A stretch of DNA of 64,000 nt from Pseudomonas lalkuanensis (GCF_008807375.1 NZ_CP043311.1:86001-150000); one strand, 5' to 3'; positions 53,328 to 63,556 are shown, numbered from the stretch's first letter. Made by a program: numbers and translations. Notes: a model not told the origin generated them from the letters alone.

Positions 53328-54488
53328 TTATGCGTTCGCTTTTTGCGGAGCAGCGGTCGCGGCGGGAGCGCCGTTGCTACGCACGACATTGCCGTCGCGG
53401 CACATCAGGCATGCGGCGACGATGTCGTCTTCGAGGTTGATGTTGAGCTGGCCGTCCTTGTCGAGGATCAGCTTGAGGAAATCCAGCAGGTTGCGCGCAT
53501 AGAGGGCGGAGGCGTCCGCCGGCACCATGGCGGCCAGGTTGCTGTGGCCGACGATGGTCACGCCGTGCTTGACCACTACCTGGTCGGCTTCGGTCAGCGG
53601 GCAGTTACCGCCCTGGGCAGCGGCCAGGTCGATGACCACGGAGCCCGGCTTCATTTCGGCAACGGTGGCCTCGTGGAGCAGGGTCGGTGCCTTGCGGCCC
53701 GGGATCAGCGCGGTGGTGATGACGATATCGGACTGCTTGGCGCGCTCGTGCACGGCCTTGGCCTGACGCTCCATCCAGGAGGCCGGCATCGGACGGGCGT
53801 AGCCGCCAACGCCTTGGGCGCATTCGCGCTCCTCGTCGGTCTCGAACGGCACGTCGACGAACTTGGCGCCGAGGGATTCGATCTGCTCCTTCACCGCCGG
53901 GCGCACGTCGGACGCCTCGATCACCGCACCCAGGCGCTTGGCCGTGGCGATGGCCTGCAGGCCCGCTACGCCGGCACCGAGGATGAGGATGCGCGCGGCC
54001 TTAACGGTGCCGGCGGCGGTCATCAGCATCGGCATGAAGCGCGGGTAGTGGTGAGCCGCCAGCAGCACGGCTTTGTACCCGGCGATGTTGGCCTGGGACG
54101 ACAGCACGTCGAGGCTCTGGGCGCGAGAGGTGCGCGGCGCCGCTTCGAGGGCGAAGGCGGTGATACCGCGAGCGTTCATGCGCGCGATGGTCTCGTTGCT
54201 GAAGGGGTTGAGCATGCCCACCAGCACGGCGCCGGCACGCATGTGCGCCAACTCGCCCTCGGTCGGGGCAACCACTTTCAGCACCAGGTCGGCGCCGAAG
54301 GCGGCGGCGTCGTTGCCAATGGTGGCGCCAACGGCCTCATAGGCACTGTCCGGGATACTGGCGCTGACGCCGGCACCGCTTTGCACCGTCACCTGGTGGC
54401 CTTGGCTCACCAGCTTCTTGATGGTTTCGGGCGTCGCGGCAACCCGCGTCTCGCCAGCATGGCTTTCGAGAGGAACACCGATGTGCAC
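53328..54488 (-). CDS. pntAa: NAD(P) transhydrogenase subunit alpha, NAD-binding part
   Basis: A 386-aa soluble domain I that binds NAD(H). It carries the alanine-dehydrogenase/PNT N-terminal block ([24 protein letters not shown]) and a Rossmann motif [20 protein letters not shown]. The typical RQD-loop-like region appears around AYEAVGAT to DLVLKV. I chose GTG at 54488, preceded by GGAG at a seven-base distance, because it gives (V)[12 protein letters not shown], the family N-terminus; the open frame extends upstream without homology. First gene of the operon. Confidence 0.93.
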   Translation of the reverse strand: MHIGVPLESHAGETRVAATPETIKKLVSQGHQVTVQSGAGVSASIPDSAYEAVGATIGNDAAAFGADLVLKVVAPTEGELAHMRAGAVLVGMLNPFSNETIARMNARGITAFALEAAPRTSRAQSLDVLSSQANIAGYKAVLLAAHHYPRFMPMLMTAAGTVKAARILILGAGVAGLQAIATAKRLGAVIEASDVRPAVKEQIESLGAKFVDVPFETDEERECAQGVGGYARPMPASWMERQAKAVHERAKQSDIVITTALIPGRKAPTLLHEATVAEMKPGSVVIDLAAAQGGNCPLTEADQVVVKHGVTIVGHSNLAAMVPADASALYARNLLDFLKLILDKDGQLNINLEDDIVAACLMCRDGNVVRSNGAPAATAAPQKANA

Positions 54489-55178
54489 TTCAAATCTCCT
54501 GCGTGATCGATCTGGTGAACCAGTGCACTGCGGATGGTGCTCTGGCGAGGCGGATCCGCCTTTCAACAGCCTGGTATCGCAACAGCCGAAACCTGGTGGC
54601 GCGGCATTCTGCAATCGGGACCTCAACTGCTTCAAGCAGTTCTGGAGTAAAACGGCGCAAAAACTACAAGTCACGATTAGACTTGTCGTCCCTGGCTTCC
54701 GTTCCAGACCCCGTCATCACTGGTGGAGGCGAGTCTTCACCAAGGACTCCGGTGCCGGTCTCCATCCCCAGGCTGAATGACTATCCATCAAAGCAGCGCC
54801 AGTACAGGCTTTGGGTACGTGACATCCTGCCGTTAATGGCTGGCGCACTGTTAGTAAGACTTTTTAATAGTTGCCATAAGGCTGCGGAAAATGGGCGTTC
54901 TGTAGCTTTTGAAAATGCCTGACTACAGAGTCAGGATTCAGATTTCAGTCGATTGGCAAGGAGAAGGGTAGTTCGCGTGTAACCCAGTCGCCTCGCGGGC
55001 TGCGCCAATTTGTCGCGGGTGCCGTAATGGGAACGGACGATGTCGCTCGGGTGAAATTCGGGCAGGCGATACCGGGGGTGTTCGGCTTTTGCCGGCGGTT
55101 TCGTACGCAGGGTGGAAAACCACGGAAAGGATTTCCACCCTGCCGGGGGATGCACGGCGCGTTTCCGCTTGTGAGGCC
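54489..55178. other. 690-bp gap between pntAa and the LuxR-family gene
   Basis: The largest gap apart from the algB upstream region. It should contain the pnt promoter on the minus strand. I see a CCTGACT-acag-AGTCAGG hairpin (54918-54935) and a REP-like hairpin near the right end. Composition in 54600-54960 is noticeably less GC-rich than the flanks. Short ORFs on both strands have no recognisable features, so I do not call genes here. Confidence 0.4.
55107..55143 (-). repeat. GGTGGAAA-type palindrome at the end of the LuxR-family gene
   Basis: GCAGGGTGGAAA (55107-55118) pairs with TTTCCACCCTGC (55132-55143). It resembles another pseudomonad intergenic palindrome class (GGTGGAAAACC...TTTCCACC), recalled from memory. 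It is 36 bases after the regulator stop and may serve as its terminator. Confidence 0.6.
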
Positions 55179-57698
55179 CTAGACCAGCAATCCCAGCGTC
55201 TTGGCGCGCATCACCGCCTGGGTGCGGCGCTTTACGCCGAGCTTGCTGTTGATCTTCTTCGTGTGGGTTTTAACCGTGTTCACCGAGATGAACAGGTAGC
55301 CGCCGATTTCCTGGTTGGAGAAGCCTTCAGCCAGCAGTTGCAGGACGGCGCGTTCGCGCTGGCTGAGCAGGTTGCCCTGATCGTTCTCGACCGCGCCGGC
55401 ACTGTCGCAGCGTGGGTAGTCACGCAGCAGGCCGTGCATGCCCAGGCGCTCGGCCTCCTCCAGGGCCTGGCGGTGCAACTGGCTGGCCTCGGCACGGCCG
55501 AGGGCATGCCAGGTGGCGGCGAGGGCCAGTTGCACCTCGCAGGCCAGGGGCGCGAACTGCAGCGACTGACTGTGCGCCAGCAGTGACTGGAGCATGGCTT
55601 CAGCCTGCTCGGCACGCCCGGATTCCAGTTGTGCACGGGCCAGCAGCAGTTGGTTGCGCAGGGGGAGGGTGGGGTAGTCCAGGGGCGCCATCCAGCGGCA
55701 ATCGCCCTCGAAGTAGCGCTGGATGCGCAGGGCAACCGGCTCGATGCGCTCCCAGCGGCCCTGACGGGCCAGCACGCGCATGCCCTGCAGATTCAGGACG
55801 CCGCTGTAGGCATAGCGCCAGACCTGGCGGCAGTGCATCTGCCGCTCGGCCTCGCGCAGTTCCTGGTAGGCCTCGTCGAACTGACCACGGCGGGCGCGGA
55901 GTTCCGCCAGGCCGAGGAAACCGTGCAGGGCAAAGGGATCCAGGCATTCGTGGGCCTGTTCCAGACCAGCGCGCAGGGCACCTTCGGCGTCCTCCAGGCG
56001 ATCGGTGATCAGGTGCAGTTCCGCCTGGATCAGGTGCAGGCGGCCAAGCATCAGGCTGTCCACCTGCTTGCGCCTGCCGATCAGCGCGAAGCTTTGCTCC
56101 AGCAAGGTCTGGGCCCGGCCAAACTCGCCGCGCAGCAGAAGCAGGCGGATTCGGTCGAGGTTGAGCAGCACTTCGAACAGCAGGCTGCCCTGGCGGCGGG
56201 CGATCTCCAGCGCCTTGTGCAGGTGGGGCTGGGCCTCTTCCGGGGCGCCGCTGGCCATGGCCACCCGTGCCAGGCTGGAGTAGCAGAACAGGATGGGCAT
56301 CCAGTCGTGTTCGGGCAGGTGCTCCAGTGCCTCGCGGCAGTGCAGCCGAGCGTTGGCGACGGACTGGCCACGCAGCGCGGCGAGCACGCCGTGCAGAGCC
56401 TGCCAGTTGGCCAGCAGCTTGCGGTTGCGCAGAGCGGTCGGTTGCGGCAGGAAATGGCCGAGCTTGGCGATGCAGGCTTCGGCTTCGTCCAGGCGCCAGG
56501 AAATCAGCAGGCCCCAGGCATTCAGGCTGAGCAGGCGCGGTGTGCTTTCCAGCAAGGTGGCGGGCAGTCGCGCGCGCCAGGCCAGGAGGTGGGCCAGGTG
56601 CTGTTCGCCGGTCAGCCATTCCTGGCCGAGGCGCTCCAGGTAGTTGGCCGCCGCTTCCGGTTGGCCGGCACAGAGGGCCTGCTCGATGGCGTCCTCCACC
56701 TGGCCGGCGGCGATGAACATGCGGCAGGCGCTGAGGTGGAGGCGAGTGGCGGCGGCTTCGCTGATGCGGTGGCGAAGGGCGCGGGCCACGGCTGGCAGCA
56801 CGCGGTACCAGGTGCCGTGTTCGTCCAGCGGCATGCAGAAGGCCTGCCGTGCGAGCAGGCGCTCGAAAAGCCCGGCGCCGTCGCTCTCTTCCCAGAGGTG
56901 CTGGCAAAGCTCGGCCGAGACCTTGGGCAGGTGCGCCAGGGCGAACAGGCAGTTGGCTTCTTCAGGGCTCAGGCGGTTGAGCAGTTCGTGGTCCAGGTAT
57001 TCCCTGAGCCAGCAGTGGTTGCCACTGGCGCTGGTCGGCACCTTGGCGGAGAGGTGCAGGCGCACGCCGGCGCACCAGCCTTCGGTTTCCTGCCAGAGCT
57101 CTTCGCGCATGGCGGCGCTGGTGCGCGGCGCCAGTTGCTCTACCAGCTGTTCGTGCTGCTGGCGATCGAAAGCCAGCTGGGGGGCGTCCAGTTCCAGCAG
57201 CTCGCCGGCCAGCAGCAGGCGCGGCAGGTTCCAGGCCGGGCGCTGGCGCACGCTGACCAGCAGGCACAGATCGGGCAAGGCGCGCGCCAGGAGCTGGTCG
57301 ATGCAGTCGTCGAGCCCGGCGGAGGGATGGCCGGGGTAGTCGTCCAGGACCAGCCATATCGGTTCGCCGCGATGTGCCAACAGCTGCTGCAGGGCCTGGG
57401 CGGTGGGCAGGGCAGGGGCGTCCTCGGCCAGCTCGGCGGCGAGTTGGGCGAGCAGCTGCTCCGGCGTCAGCGCCTGGCCGGCGAGGTTGAGCCAGACGAC
57501 CCGTGCCGGTTCGGTCCGGGCGCGGAGGAACTCGTTGATCAGCACGCTCTTGCCGAAGCCGGCCGGGGCGCAGAGCAGGCGAAGCTGGGCATCCTGGGCG
57601 GCGAGGCGTTCGACCAGTCGCGGACGCGGGATATGGGCCGGAGGCAGGCGTGGCAGGCGAGACGCAAGGACGTGCGGTGTCTGGCCGTGACGGGGCAT
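55179..57698 (-). CDS. MalT-type LuxR-family transcriptional regulator
   Basis: A large 839-aa regulator. The N-terminus has a STAND-type ATPase with Walker A APAGFGKSVL (about residues 44-53) and a Walker B-like WLVLDDYPGHPS. The central 400 residues are TPR-like helical repeats that usually sense an inducer, and the C-terminal HTH is LSQRERAVLQLLAEGFSNQEI, ending in NTVKTHTKKINSKLGVKRRTQAV. It lies downstream of the DUF1302-DUF1329 pair on the same strand; I recall the same three genes together in P. aeruginosa (PA3921-PA3923), so it probably regulates them. Confidence 0.9.
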   Translation of the reverse strand: MPRHGQTPHVLASRLPRLPPAHIPRPRLVERLAAQDAQLRLLCAPAGFGKSVLINEFLRARTEPARVVWLNLAGQALTPEQLLAQLAAELAEDAPALPTAQALQQLLAHRGEPIWLVLDDYPGHPSAGLDDCIDQLLARALPDLCLLVSVRQRPAWNLPRLLLAGELLELDAPQLAFDRQQHEQLVEQLAPRTSAAMREELWQETEGWCAGVRLHLSAKVPTSASGNHCWLREYLDHELLNRLSPEEANCLFALAHLPKVSAELCQHLWEESDGAGLFERLLARQAFCMPLDEHGTWYRVLPAVARALRHRISEAAATRLHLSACRMFIAAGQVEDAIEQALCAGQPEAAANYLERLGQEWLTGEQHLAHLLAWRARLPATLLESTPRLLSLNAWGLLISWRLDEAEACIAKLGHFLPQPTALRNRKLLANWQALHGVLAALRGQSVANARLHCREALEHLPEHDWMPILFCYSSLARVAMASGAPEEAQPHLHKALEIARRQGSLLFEVLLNLDRIRLLLLRGEFGRAQTLLEQSFALIGRRKQVDSLMLGRLHLIQAELHLITDRLEDAEGALRAGLEQAHECLDPFALHGFLGLAELRARRGQFDEAYQELREAERQMHCRQVWRYAYSGVLNLQGMRVLARQGRWERIEPVALRIQRYFEGDCRWMAPLDYPTLPLRNQLLLARAQLESGRAEQAEAMLQSLLAHSQSLQFAPLACEVQLALAATWHALGRAEASQLHRQALEEAERLGMHGLLRDYPRCDSAGAVENDQGNLLSQRERAVLQLLAEGFSNQEIGGYLFISVNTVKTHTKKINSKLGVKRRTQAVMRAKTLGLLV

Positions 57699-57826
57699 GA
57701 GGCGGTTCTCGCGGAGTTGTTGTTATGGGTGAACCGGACCCTTGCAGACTAGATCGGCCTCAGGTGCGCTTGAAGGAGCATGCATGGCGCTGATGAGTCG
57801 CCATAACACGGCGGTGCGGAGGGGAG

Positions 57827-57850
57827 GGGCGCCCCTGGATCGGGGCGCCC
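57827..57850 (-). terminator. GC-rich hairpin after the DUF1329 gene
   Basis: GGGCGCCCC (57827-57835) and GGGGCGCCC (57842-57850) form a nine-base stem eight bases after the DUF1329 stop (minus strand). No T-run follows. Confidence 0.5.
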
Positions 57851-57857
57851 GGAGGGG

Positions 57858-59225
57858 TCAGCGAATGCCTGCGTTGCGCAGGGCGGCAGGGGTGTAGTCG
57901 GCGCCGGTGGCGGCAAAGCCGAACTCGATGCCGTGCTTCTCTTCGTTTTTCAGGCCAAGGGCAATGTAGCGTCCAGCGATGATGTCGTAGAGGGCTTCCA
58001 CGGCATAGGTGGCCACCTGACGCTGGTAGTGGTAGCTGGCGTGGCCTTCACCCACGCGCCAGAGCTGGCCACGGCCGTCGTAGTGGTCGGCGTAGGCAAC
58101 CTGCCAGCTGTCTTCGTCGATGAAGTAATGGCGCTTGGCGTAGATGTGGCGCTCGTTGGGCTTGAGGGTGGCGACCACTTCCCACACGCGGTGCAGCTCG
58201 TAGCGGGTCAGGTCCTGGTTCAGGTGGCCCGGCTGGATGATCTCCTTGTAGGTGAGCTTGGGCGATTCCAGCTTGTAGCTGTTGTAGGGGATGTACATCT
58301 CCTTCTTGCCGATCAGCTTCCAGTCATAGCGATCCGGGGCGCCGGAGAACATGTCGAAGTTGTCGGCGGTGCGCATGCCGTCGGCGGCGGTGCCCGGGCC
58401 GTCGTAGGCCACCTGCGGGGCGCGGCGCACGCGGCGCTGGCCGGCGTTGTAGAGCCAGGCCAGGCGAGGTTCCTTCACCTGGTCGATGGTCTCGTGGACC
58501 AGCAGCACGTTACCCGCCAGGCGCGAGGGTGCCAGCACGCGCTGCTTGAAGTAGAGCAGCACGTTGGCCGACTTCTCCTTGTCCAGCTGGCTCATGTCGG
58601 CCGGGAAGGCCACTTCGTCCTCGAATTGCACCGGGGTGAAGGAACCGTTGGTCTGCGGGGTGGCCTGGACTACCAGGCGCCGGGCGTTACCGCCGCGGTA
58701 ACGGGTGATGTGGTTCCACATCACTTGCACGCCGTCCTTGGGAATAGGGAAGGCGTAGTAGTGGCTCTCGGCGAAGTTGGACAGACCGTTGCCGCCGTCC
58801 ACCGGCTGGGTGTTGACGGCGCTCTGCTTGGCCGCGTCATAGATGGCCTGCGGTGCGGCGGCGCTGCGATGGCTCGGGTAAACCGGAATCTTGTAGGTGC
58901 TGGCGTAGCGCCTGAACATCGCCATCTGGCCGGGTGACAGCTTGTCCTTGTATTGCTCGGCGTTGGCGGCGGTGATGGTGAACAGCGGCTGCTCATTGGC
59001 ATAGGGGTCGCCGACGAAGCCATTGGCGTCGACTACCGCGGCGTTGGTGGGCAGGCCGCCGGTCCAGGCCGGGATGCTGCCATCGGCATTGCCGACCTTC
59101 TCCGCGCCCAGCGGGGTGAGGCTGGTACCGAGTTGGGCTGCCTCTTCCTGGCTGACAGCGGCCATGACGTTGGCGGCGAGCAGGCTGAGGACCAGGACGC
59201 CGCTTTGCAGGATGCTTCTCTTCAT
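57858..59225 (-). CDS. DUF1329 exported protein (LolB-like fold)
   Basis: A 455-aa precursor with signal peptide MKRSILQSGVLVLSLLAANVMA. The mature protein begins VSQEEAAQLGTSLTPLGAEKVGNADG, the conserved DUF1329 N-terminus, and contains the later blocks YNAGQRRVRRAPQVAYD, DRYDWKLIGKKEMYIPYNSYK and HRVWEVVATLKPNERH. DUF1329 proteins are almost always paired with DUF1302 proteins and are thought to act at the outer membrane on hydrophobic compounds such as sterols, alkanes or aromatics. It follows the DUF1302 gene after 17 bases. Confidence 0.9.
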   Translation of the reverse strand: MKRSILQSGVLVLSLLAANVMAAVSQEEAAQLGTSLTPLGAEKVGNADGSIPAWTGGLPTNAAVVDANGFVGDPYANEQPLFTITAANAEQYKDKLSPGQMAMFRRYASTYKIPVYPSHRSAAAPQAIYDAAKQSAVNTQPVDGGNGLSNFAESHYYAFPIPKDGVQVMWNHITRYRGGNARRLVVQATPQTNGSFTPVQFEDEVAFPADMSQLDKEKSANVLLYFKQRVLAPSRLAGNVLLVHETIDQVKEPRLAWLYNAGQRRVRRAPQVAYDGPGTAADGMRTADNFDMFSGAPDRYDWKLIGKKEMYIPYNSYKLESPKLTYKEIIQPGHLNQDLTRYELHRVWEVVATLKPNERHIYAKRHYFIDEDSWQVAYADHYDGRGQLWRVGEGHASYHYQRQVATYAVEALYDIIAGRYIALGLKNEEKHGIEFGFAATGADYTPAALRNAGIR

Positions 59226-59242
59226 TGCAGGAATCCTTGCGA

Positions 59243-61009
59243 TCAGAAGTTGAGGCCGAAGCTGAGGGCGACGAAGTCGCGGTCAGTGGTCGTGTTGTAG
59301 TGGCCGCCGAAGAAGTCGGTGTACGACAGGCTGGCGGTGTAGGTGTTTTGGTACTCAGCGTTGAGACCGAGGCTGACGGCCTTGGAGCCTTCGTTGAAGT
59401 TCGGGCCGTAGCCGTCGACGTCGTGGGACCAGGCGATGCTCGGCGTCAGGTTGATGCCGGCGAAGACGTTGCTGTAATCCAGGCTGGCGCGGGCGCGGTA
59501 GCCCCAGGAGCTGCTGGTGTAGAAGCCCTTGTCGTTGCACTCGCGCTGCTGGGGGCTGGCGGCGGTGAGGGCGAGACACACCGCCTGCGAGGACAGCTGG
59601 CCGGGACCATAGATGGGGTCGCGGCCGAAGCGCAGGTCGCCGATGTTGTCGTCAAGGCCGCCGATATGGTTGTAGCCAACCTCGCCGACGAGGGTCAGGC
59701 GGCTGGCGCCCATGACCTGGTCGATGAACTGGGTGGCGGTGATCTGGGCCTGGGTGACCGGCTTGCGCTCGTAGCCGTGCAGCTCTTCACCGGCGCGGTT
59801 ACGTGAGTGACCACTTTCGAAGATGGGCGTGTTGGGTACGCCAAGGGCGGCGAACGACAAGTCAGTACTGTTCAGCTGCAGCGGCATGTTCGGGCGGAAG
59901 CTGACTTCACCGGCGAGCGAGGTGCCTTCGACGTTGGTCTGGAAGCTCAGGCCGTAGAGGCGGATGTCTTCCGGGTACTCGATGAAGTAGCGCGCACCGG
60001 GGGCGCCCGGAATGATCGCCGCGCTCGGCGTCCTGGTGCGGATGGTGCTGAAGATCGGGCCGCGGCTGTGGTAGTTCATCGCGTAGGCGCCAAACTCGGT
60101 GTCGTTCATTTCCGGTACGAACCAGCGCAGGGCCACGCCGAACTGACCGCTGTCGCGGGCGTCACGGTCGCCGGCGCGGGGGATGTAGAGGGTGCCGCCA
60201 GTATTGGTGGATACGCCGGGCGGGAGGTCTGGGCCAGCAACGATCAGGCGGTCGACGCAGCCATCGGCCACAACGTCCGAGGTGGAGAAGAAGGTGCCGC
60301 AGTTGTCGGCCACCGTCTGGTCCCATTCCAGCTGGTAGAAGGCTTCGGCGGAGAGGCTGTCGGTCAGGCTCTGCGACACGTAGATCATATTGACCGGGAT
60401 CAGCCCTTCCTTGATCTCGGCGCCGGGGCGGCGGAAGGCAGCCACGTCGATCGGGTTGATCGAGTTGATGCTGTTGCCGATGAAGGTACTTTCACCCCAG
60501 CTAACCACCTGCTTGCCGATCCGGACGCTGCCCGGCAGGTCGCCCAGGTTGTAGTTGTGATAGAGGAAGGCATCGAGCAATTGCGCGCCGGAGGACTTGG
60601 CGCCCTCTTTGCGGTTGTGATCGTCGATGTCGTAGAAGAGCCGGTGCTCGTCCTTCAGCTCGAAGTCATACCAGTACTTCCCGCGCAGAAAGACGCCGGT
60701 ATCGCCGTACTTCAATTCCAGGTCGTGGATGCCCTTGAAGATCTTCGAGAAGGTCTCCCCCTTCTTGAAGTTCAGACGGCCGTCGTCCGAGGTGCGCGAC
60801 AGCGCCTCGCCGCCGCTGGCGGTGGAGATGAACTCCGGATCAGGCGAGCGCACAGCCCAACTGGCGCCTACCGAGAGGGATGAGTCGAACTGAGCTTCGA
60901 TTTCACCGATGTTGAACGTGATGGCAAAGGCCTGGGCGCTGCAACCCAGGGCGATGGCGGCGGCCAGCGTGTGCGGCCGGAAGATTCCGCGCATTGTTCT
61001 TGTTGTCAT
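59243..61009 (-). CDS. DUF1302 outer-membrane protein
   Basis: A 588-aa exported protein with signal peptide ending in SAQAFA, and the DUF1302 N-terminus ITFNIGEIEAQFDSSLSVGASWAVR. Alternating beta-strand patterns continue to the end, and the final residues DFVALSFGLNF end in Phe, as outer-membrane beta-barrels do. It is probably a channel for hydrophobic or aromatic substrates working with the DUF1329 partner. It is the first gene of the operon and lies behind a perfect 28-bp palindrome at 61090-61117. Confidence 0.9.
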   Translation of the reverse strand: MTTRTMRGIFRPHTLAAAIALGCSAQAFAITFNIGEIEAQFDSSLSVGASWAVRSPDPEFISTASGGEALSRTSDDGRLNFKKGETFSKIFKGIHDLELKYGDTGVFLRGKYWYDFELKDEHRLFYDIDDHNRKEGAKSSGAQLLDAFLYHNYNLGDLPGSVRIGKQVVSWGESTFIGNSINSINPIDVAAFRRPGAEIKEGLIPVNMIYVSQSLTDSLSAEAFYQLEWDQTVADNCGTFFSTSDVVADGCVDRLIVAGPDLPPGVSTNTGGTLYIPRAGDRDARDSGQFGVALRWFVPEMNDTEFGAYAMNYHSRGPIFSTIRTRTPSAAIIPGAPGARYFIEYPEDIRLYGLSFQTNVEGTSLAGEVSFRPNMPLQLNSTDLSFAALGVPNTPIFESGHSRNRAGEELHGYERKPVTQAQITATQFIDQVMGASRLTLVGEVGYNHIGGLDDNIGDLRFGRDPIYGPGQLSSQAVCLALTAASPQQRECNDKGFYTSSSWGYRARASLDYSNVFAGINLTPSIAWSHDVDGYGPNFNEGSKAVSLGLNAEYQNTYTASLSYTDFFGGHYNTTTDRDFVALSFGLNF

Positions 61010-61089
61010 GCGGCTCTCCAGAGCGGGTCTTGGGAGGCCTCATGCTAATCAGCCGCTTCCAGCGCCATAACTGCCTGAACGGGCGATTT

Positions 61090-61117
61090 CGCCTATCACC
61101 CTAGAGGGTGATAGGCG
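61090..61117. promoter_or_regulatory. Perfect 28-bp palindrome upstream of the DUF1302-DUF1329 operon
   Basis: Arms CGCCTATCACCCT (61090-61102) and AGGGTGATAGGCG (61105-61117) are exact inverted copies around AG. It is 81 bases before the DUF1302 start. Possible roles are operator for the nearby MalT-type regulator or terminator of the upstream LysR gene; the lack of a T-run favours an operator. Confidence 0.6.
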
Positions 61118-61203
61118 CGTCGTGCGAGTGCCTGGAACGGGTCTTCCTCCGCTCGCTGGACGGGGGCGGGCGAGGTGGTGCTACCTGGGGTTACAGCCTG
61201 TAC

Positions 61204-62112
61204 TCAGTCCAGGCCGGCGCCGCTCCGGTAGGTGCCCGCGGCGTCCACCAGCCAGTCGCGGAAGGCGATCAGGGCGGCGGATTCGAGCTTGCGTTCGGGA
61301 ATGATCAGGTAATAGGCCTTGTCGCTGCGGAAGCTGTGGGAGTGGGCGATCACCAGGCGGCCGTCGGCCAGTTCGCGCTGGATCAGGAAAGGTGGGATCA
61401 GCGCCACGCCCATCTCGTGCATCGCCGCCTGGGCGAGCATGGAAAAGAGTTCGTAGCGTGGGCCGCTGAGGTCGCGGGCGACGTTCATCCCGAGGGAGCT
61501 GAACCACTGGCGCCAGGCGTAGGGGCGGGTGGTCTGCTGCAGGAGCGGCAGGCGCGCGATGGCGTCGGCGTCCAGGCCCTGTTGGTCCTCCAGCAGCGCC
61601 GGACTGCACACCGGCACCGAGTTTTCGTGCATCAGGAAGTCGGCGCGAGTACCCGACCATTCGGCATCGCCGAAATAGATGGCGGCGTCGAAGTCGGTGT
61701 CGGCGAAGAGGAAGGGGCGGGTGCGGTTGGTGAGGTTGACCGTGACCTCTGGATGCAGGCGCTGGAAGTCCTTCAGCCGTGGTACCAGCCACTGGGTGCC
61801 GAAGGTGGGCACGATGGCCAGCTCCACGGTCATTGCGCCTTGCTGACCCATCACCGCCAGAGTGTCGCGTTCCACCGCGTCGAGCTGGGCGGCAATGCGC
61901 CGTGAATAGGCCAGGCCGGCCTCGGTCAGCTTCACCCCGCGCCGCGAGCGGCGGAAGAGCTCCAGTCCGAGAAACTCCTCCAGTCCGGCGATCTGTCGGC
62001 AGATGGCACTCTGGGTCAGTGACAGCTCATCAGCGGCCTTGGTGAAGCTCTGGTGGCGGGCGGCGGATTCGAAGGCGACCAAGGCGCCGGTACTGGGTAT
62101 CTTGCGGCGCAT
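61204..62112 (-). CDS. LysR-family regulator, probable regulator of gcdH (GcdR-like)
   Basis: A 302-aa LysR-type regulator with N-terminal winged helix [20 protein letters not shown], then [20 protein letters not shown], and a substrate-binding domain (about 90-300). It is divergently transcribed from gcdH with a 193-bp gap, the standard layout for a LysR regulator and its target. In Pseudomonas the gcdH-linked regulator responds to glutarate (recalled). ATG at 62112 ([15 protein letters not shown]) matches the usual LysR start; the upstream open frame is not homologous. Confidence 0.9.
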   Translation of the reverse strand: MRRKIPSTGALVAFESAARHQSFTKAADELSLTQSAICRQIAGLEEFLGLELFRRSRRGVKLTEAGLAYSRRIAAQLDAVERDTLAVMGQQGAMTVELAIVPTFGTQWLVPRLKDFQRLHPEVTVNLTNRTRPFLFADTDFDAAIYFGDAEWSGTRADFLMHENSVPVCSPALLEDQQGLDADAIARLPLLQQTTRPYAWRQWFSSLGMNVARDLSGPRYELFSMLAQAAMHEMGVALIPPFLIQRELADGRLVIAHSHSFRSDKAYYLIIPERKLESAALIAFRDWLVDAAGTYRSGAGLD

Positions 62113-62216
62113 GCTGTACCTCAGGTTCACAAGTAAAGGCTTGGAAATGGGTCTTTTGGCTTTTCGGAGTGAGAAATTAGCACAACAGCATGCGAAATCC
62201 TCGTTTGTCCGATACG

Positions 62217-62233
62217 TCCTAGGCTGTCTAGGA
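62217..62233. promoter_or_regulatory. Inverted repeat in the LysR-gcdH divergent region
   Basis: TCCTAG-GCTGT-CTAGGA is a perfect 17-bp inverted repeat of the T-N-A form that LysR-type regulators bind. It is 73 bases before the gcdH start. A second candidate, ATTAGCACAACAGCATGC, lies near 62177-62194. Confidence 0.45.
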
Positions 62234-62305
62234 TGCGTCAACACTAGTAAGGCAGTGGCCCGCGATGGCCCGCCCCCCGAACCCCGCTTACCGAGGACAC
62301 TCCCC

Positions 62306-63487
62306 ATGGCCGCCAAAGCAAGCTTCAACTGGATCGACCCGCTGCTGCTGGACCAGCAACTCACCGAGGAAGAGCGCATGGTGCGTGACAGCGCCCAGCA
62401 GTTCGCAGCCGACAAGCTGGCCCCGCGTGTCCTCGAAGCCTTCCGTCATGAGCAGACCGATCCGGCGATCTTCCGCGAGATGGGCGAAACCGGCCTGCTC
62501 GGCGCGACCATTCCGGAAACCTACGGCGGCAGCGGCCTGAACTACGTGTGTTACGGCCTGATCGCCCGCGAAGTCGAGCGCATCGACTCCGGCTATCGCT
62601 CGATGATGAGCGTGCAGTCCTCCCTGGTGATGGTGCCGATTTACGAGTTCGGCAACGAAGCCACCAAGCAGAAGTACCTGCCGAAGCTCGCCAGCGGCGA
62701 GTACATCGGCTGTTTCGGCCTGACCGAGCCGAACCACGGTTCCGACCCGGGCTCGATGATCACCCGCGCCAAGAAAGTCGACGGCGGCTACCGCCTGACC
62801 GGTAACAAGATGTGGATCACCAACAGCCCGATCGCCGACGTCTTCGTGGTCTGGGCCAAGGACGATGCCGGCGAGATCCGTGGCTTCGTGCTCGAGAAGG
62901 GCTGGCAGGGCCTGTCCGCTCCGGCGATCCACGGCAAGGTCGGTCTGCGCGCCTCCATCACCGGCGAGATCGTGATGGACAACGTCTTCGTTCCCGAAGA
63001 GAACGCCTTCCCCGACGTACGCGGCCTGCGTGGTCCGTTCACCTGCCTGAACTCCGCGCGCTATGGCATCTCCTGGGGCGCCCTGGGCGCCGCCGAAGCC
63101 TGCTGGCACACCGCGCGCCAGTACGTGCTGGACCGCAACCAGTTCGGTCGCCCGCTGGCGGCCAACCAACTGATCCAGAAGAAGCTGGCCGACATGCAGA
63201 CCGAGATCACCCTGGCCCTGCAAGGCTGCCTGCGCCTGGGCCGCATGAAGGACGAAGGCACCGCCGCGGTGGAAATCACCTCGATCATGAAGCGCAACTC
63301 CTGCGGCAAGGCGCTGGATATCGCCCGTATGGCTCGCGACATGCTGGGTGGCAACGGCATCTCCGACGAGTTCGGCGTGGCCCGTCACCTGGTGAACCTG
63401 GAAGTGGTGAACACCTACGAGGGTACCCACGACGTCCACGCGTTGATCCTCGGTCGCGCGCAGACCGGCATCCAGGCGTTCTTCTGA
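62306..63487 (+). CDS. gcdH: Glutaryl-CoA dehydrogenase
   Basis: FAD enzyme that oxidatively decarboxylates glutaryl-CoA to crotonyl-CoA in lysine, hydroxylysine and glutarate breakdown. The 393-aa protein has the acyl-CoA dehydrogenase blocks [16 protein letters not shown] (FAD/substrate) and [17 protein letters not shown], and the catalytic Glu in [14 protein letters not shown] (human E370 equivalent). ATG at 62306 has GAGG upstream; the open frame reaches to 62003 without domain. It is followed after 69 bases by a CoA-transferase gene, which supplies glutaryl-CoA. Confidence 0.95.
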   Translation: MAAKASFNWIDPLLLDQQLTEEERMVRDSAQQFAADKLAPRVLEAFRHEQTDPAIFREMGETGLLGATIPETYGGSGLNYVCYGLIAREVERIDSGYRSMMSVQSSLVMVPIYEFGNEATKQKYLPKLASGEYIGCFGLTEPNHGSDPGSMITRAKKVDGGYRLTGNKMWITNSPIADVFVVWAKDDAGEIRGFVLEKGWQGLSAPAIHGKVGLRASITGEIVMDNVFVPEENAFPDVRGLRGPFTCLNSARYGISWGALGAAEACWHTARQYVLDRNQFGRPLAANQLIQKKLADMQTEITLALQGCLRLGRMKDEGTAAVEITSIMKRNSCGKALDIARMARDMLGGNGISDEFGVARHLVNLEVVNTYEGTHDVHALILGRAQTGIQAFF

Positions 63488-63556
63488 TCTTCCGCCGGGC
63501 CTCTCTTCTATATATAGGTGCGAGGCCCGGGCCCTTTCGCGAACCCAGGTGATCCC

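Noticed and set aside
54503..54922. 139-aa + strand ORF in the pntAa upstream gap
   Set aside because: No ribosome-binding site, no domain and unusual codon use for this genome; it also overlaps the expected pnt promoter.
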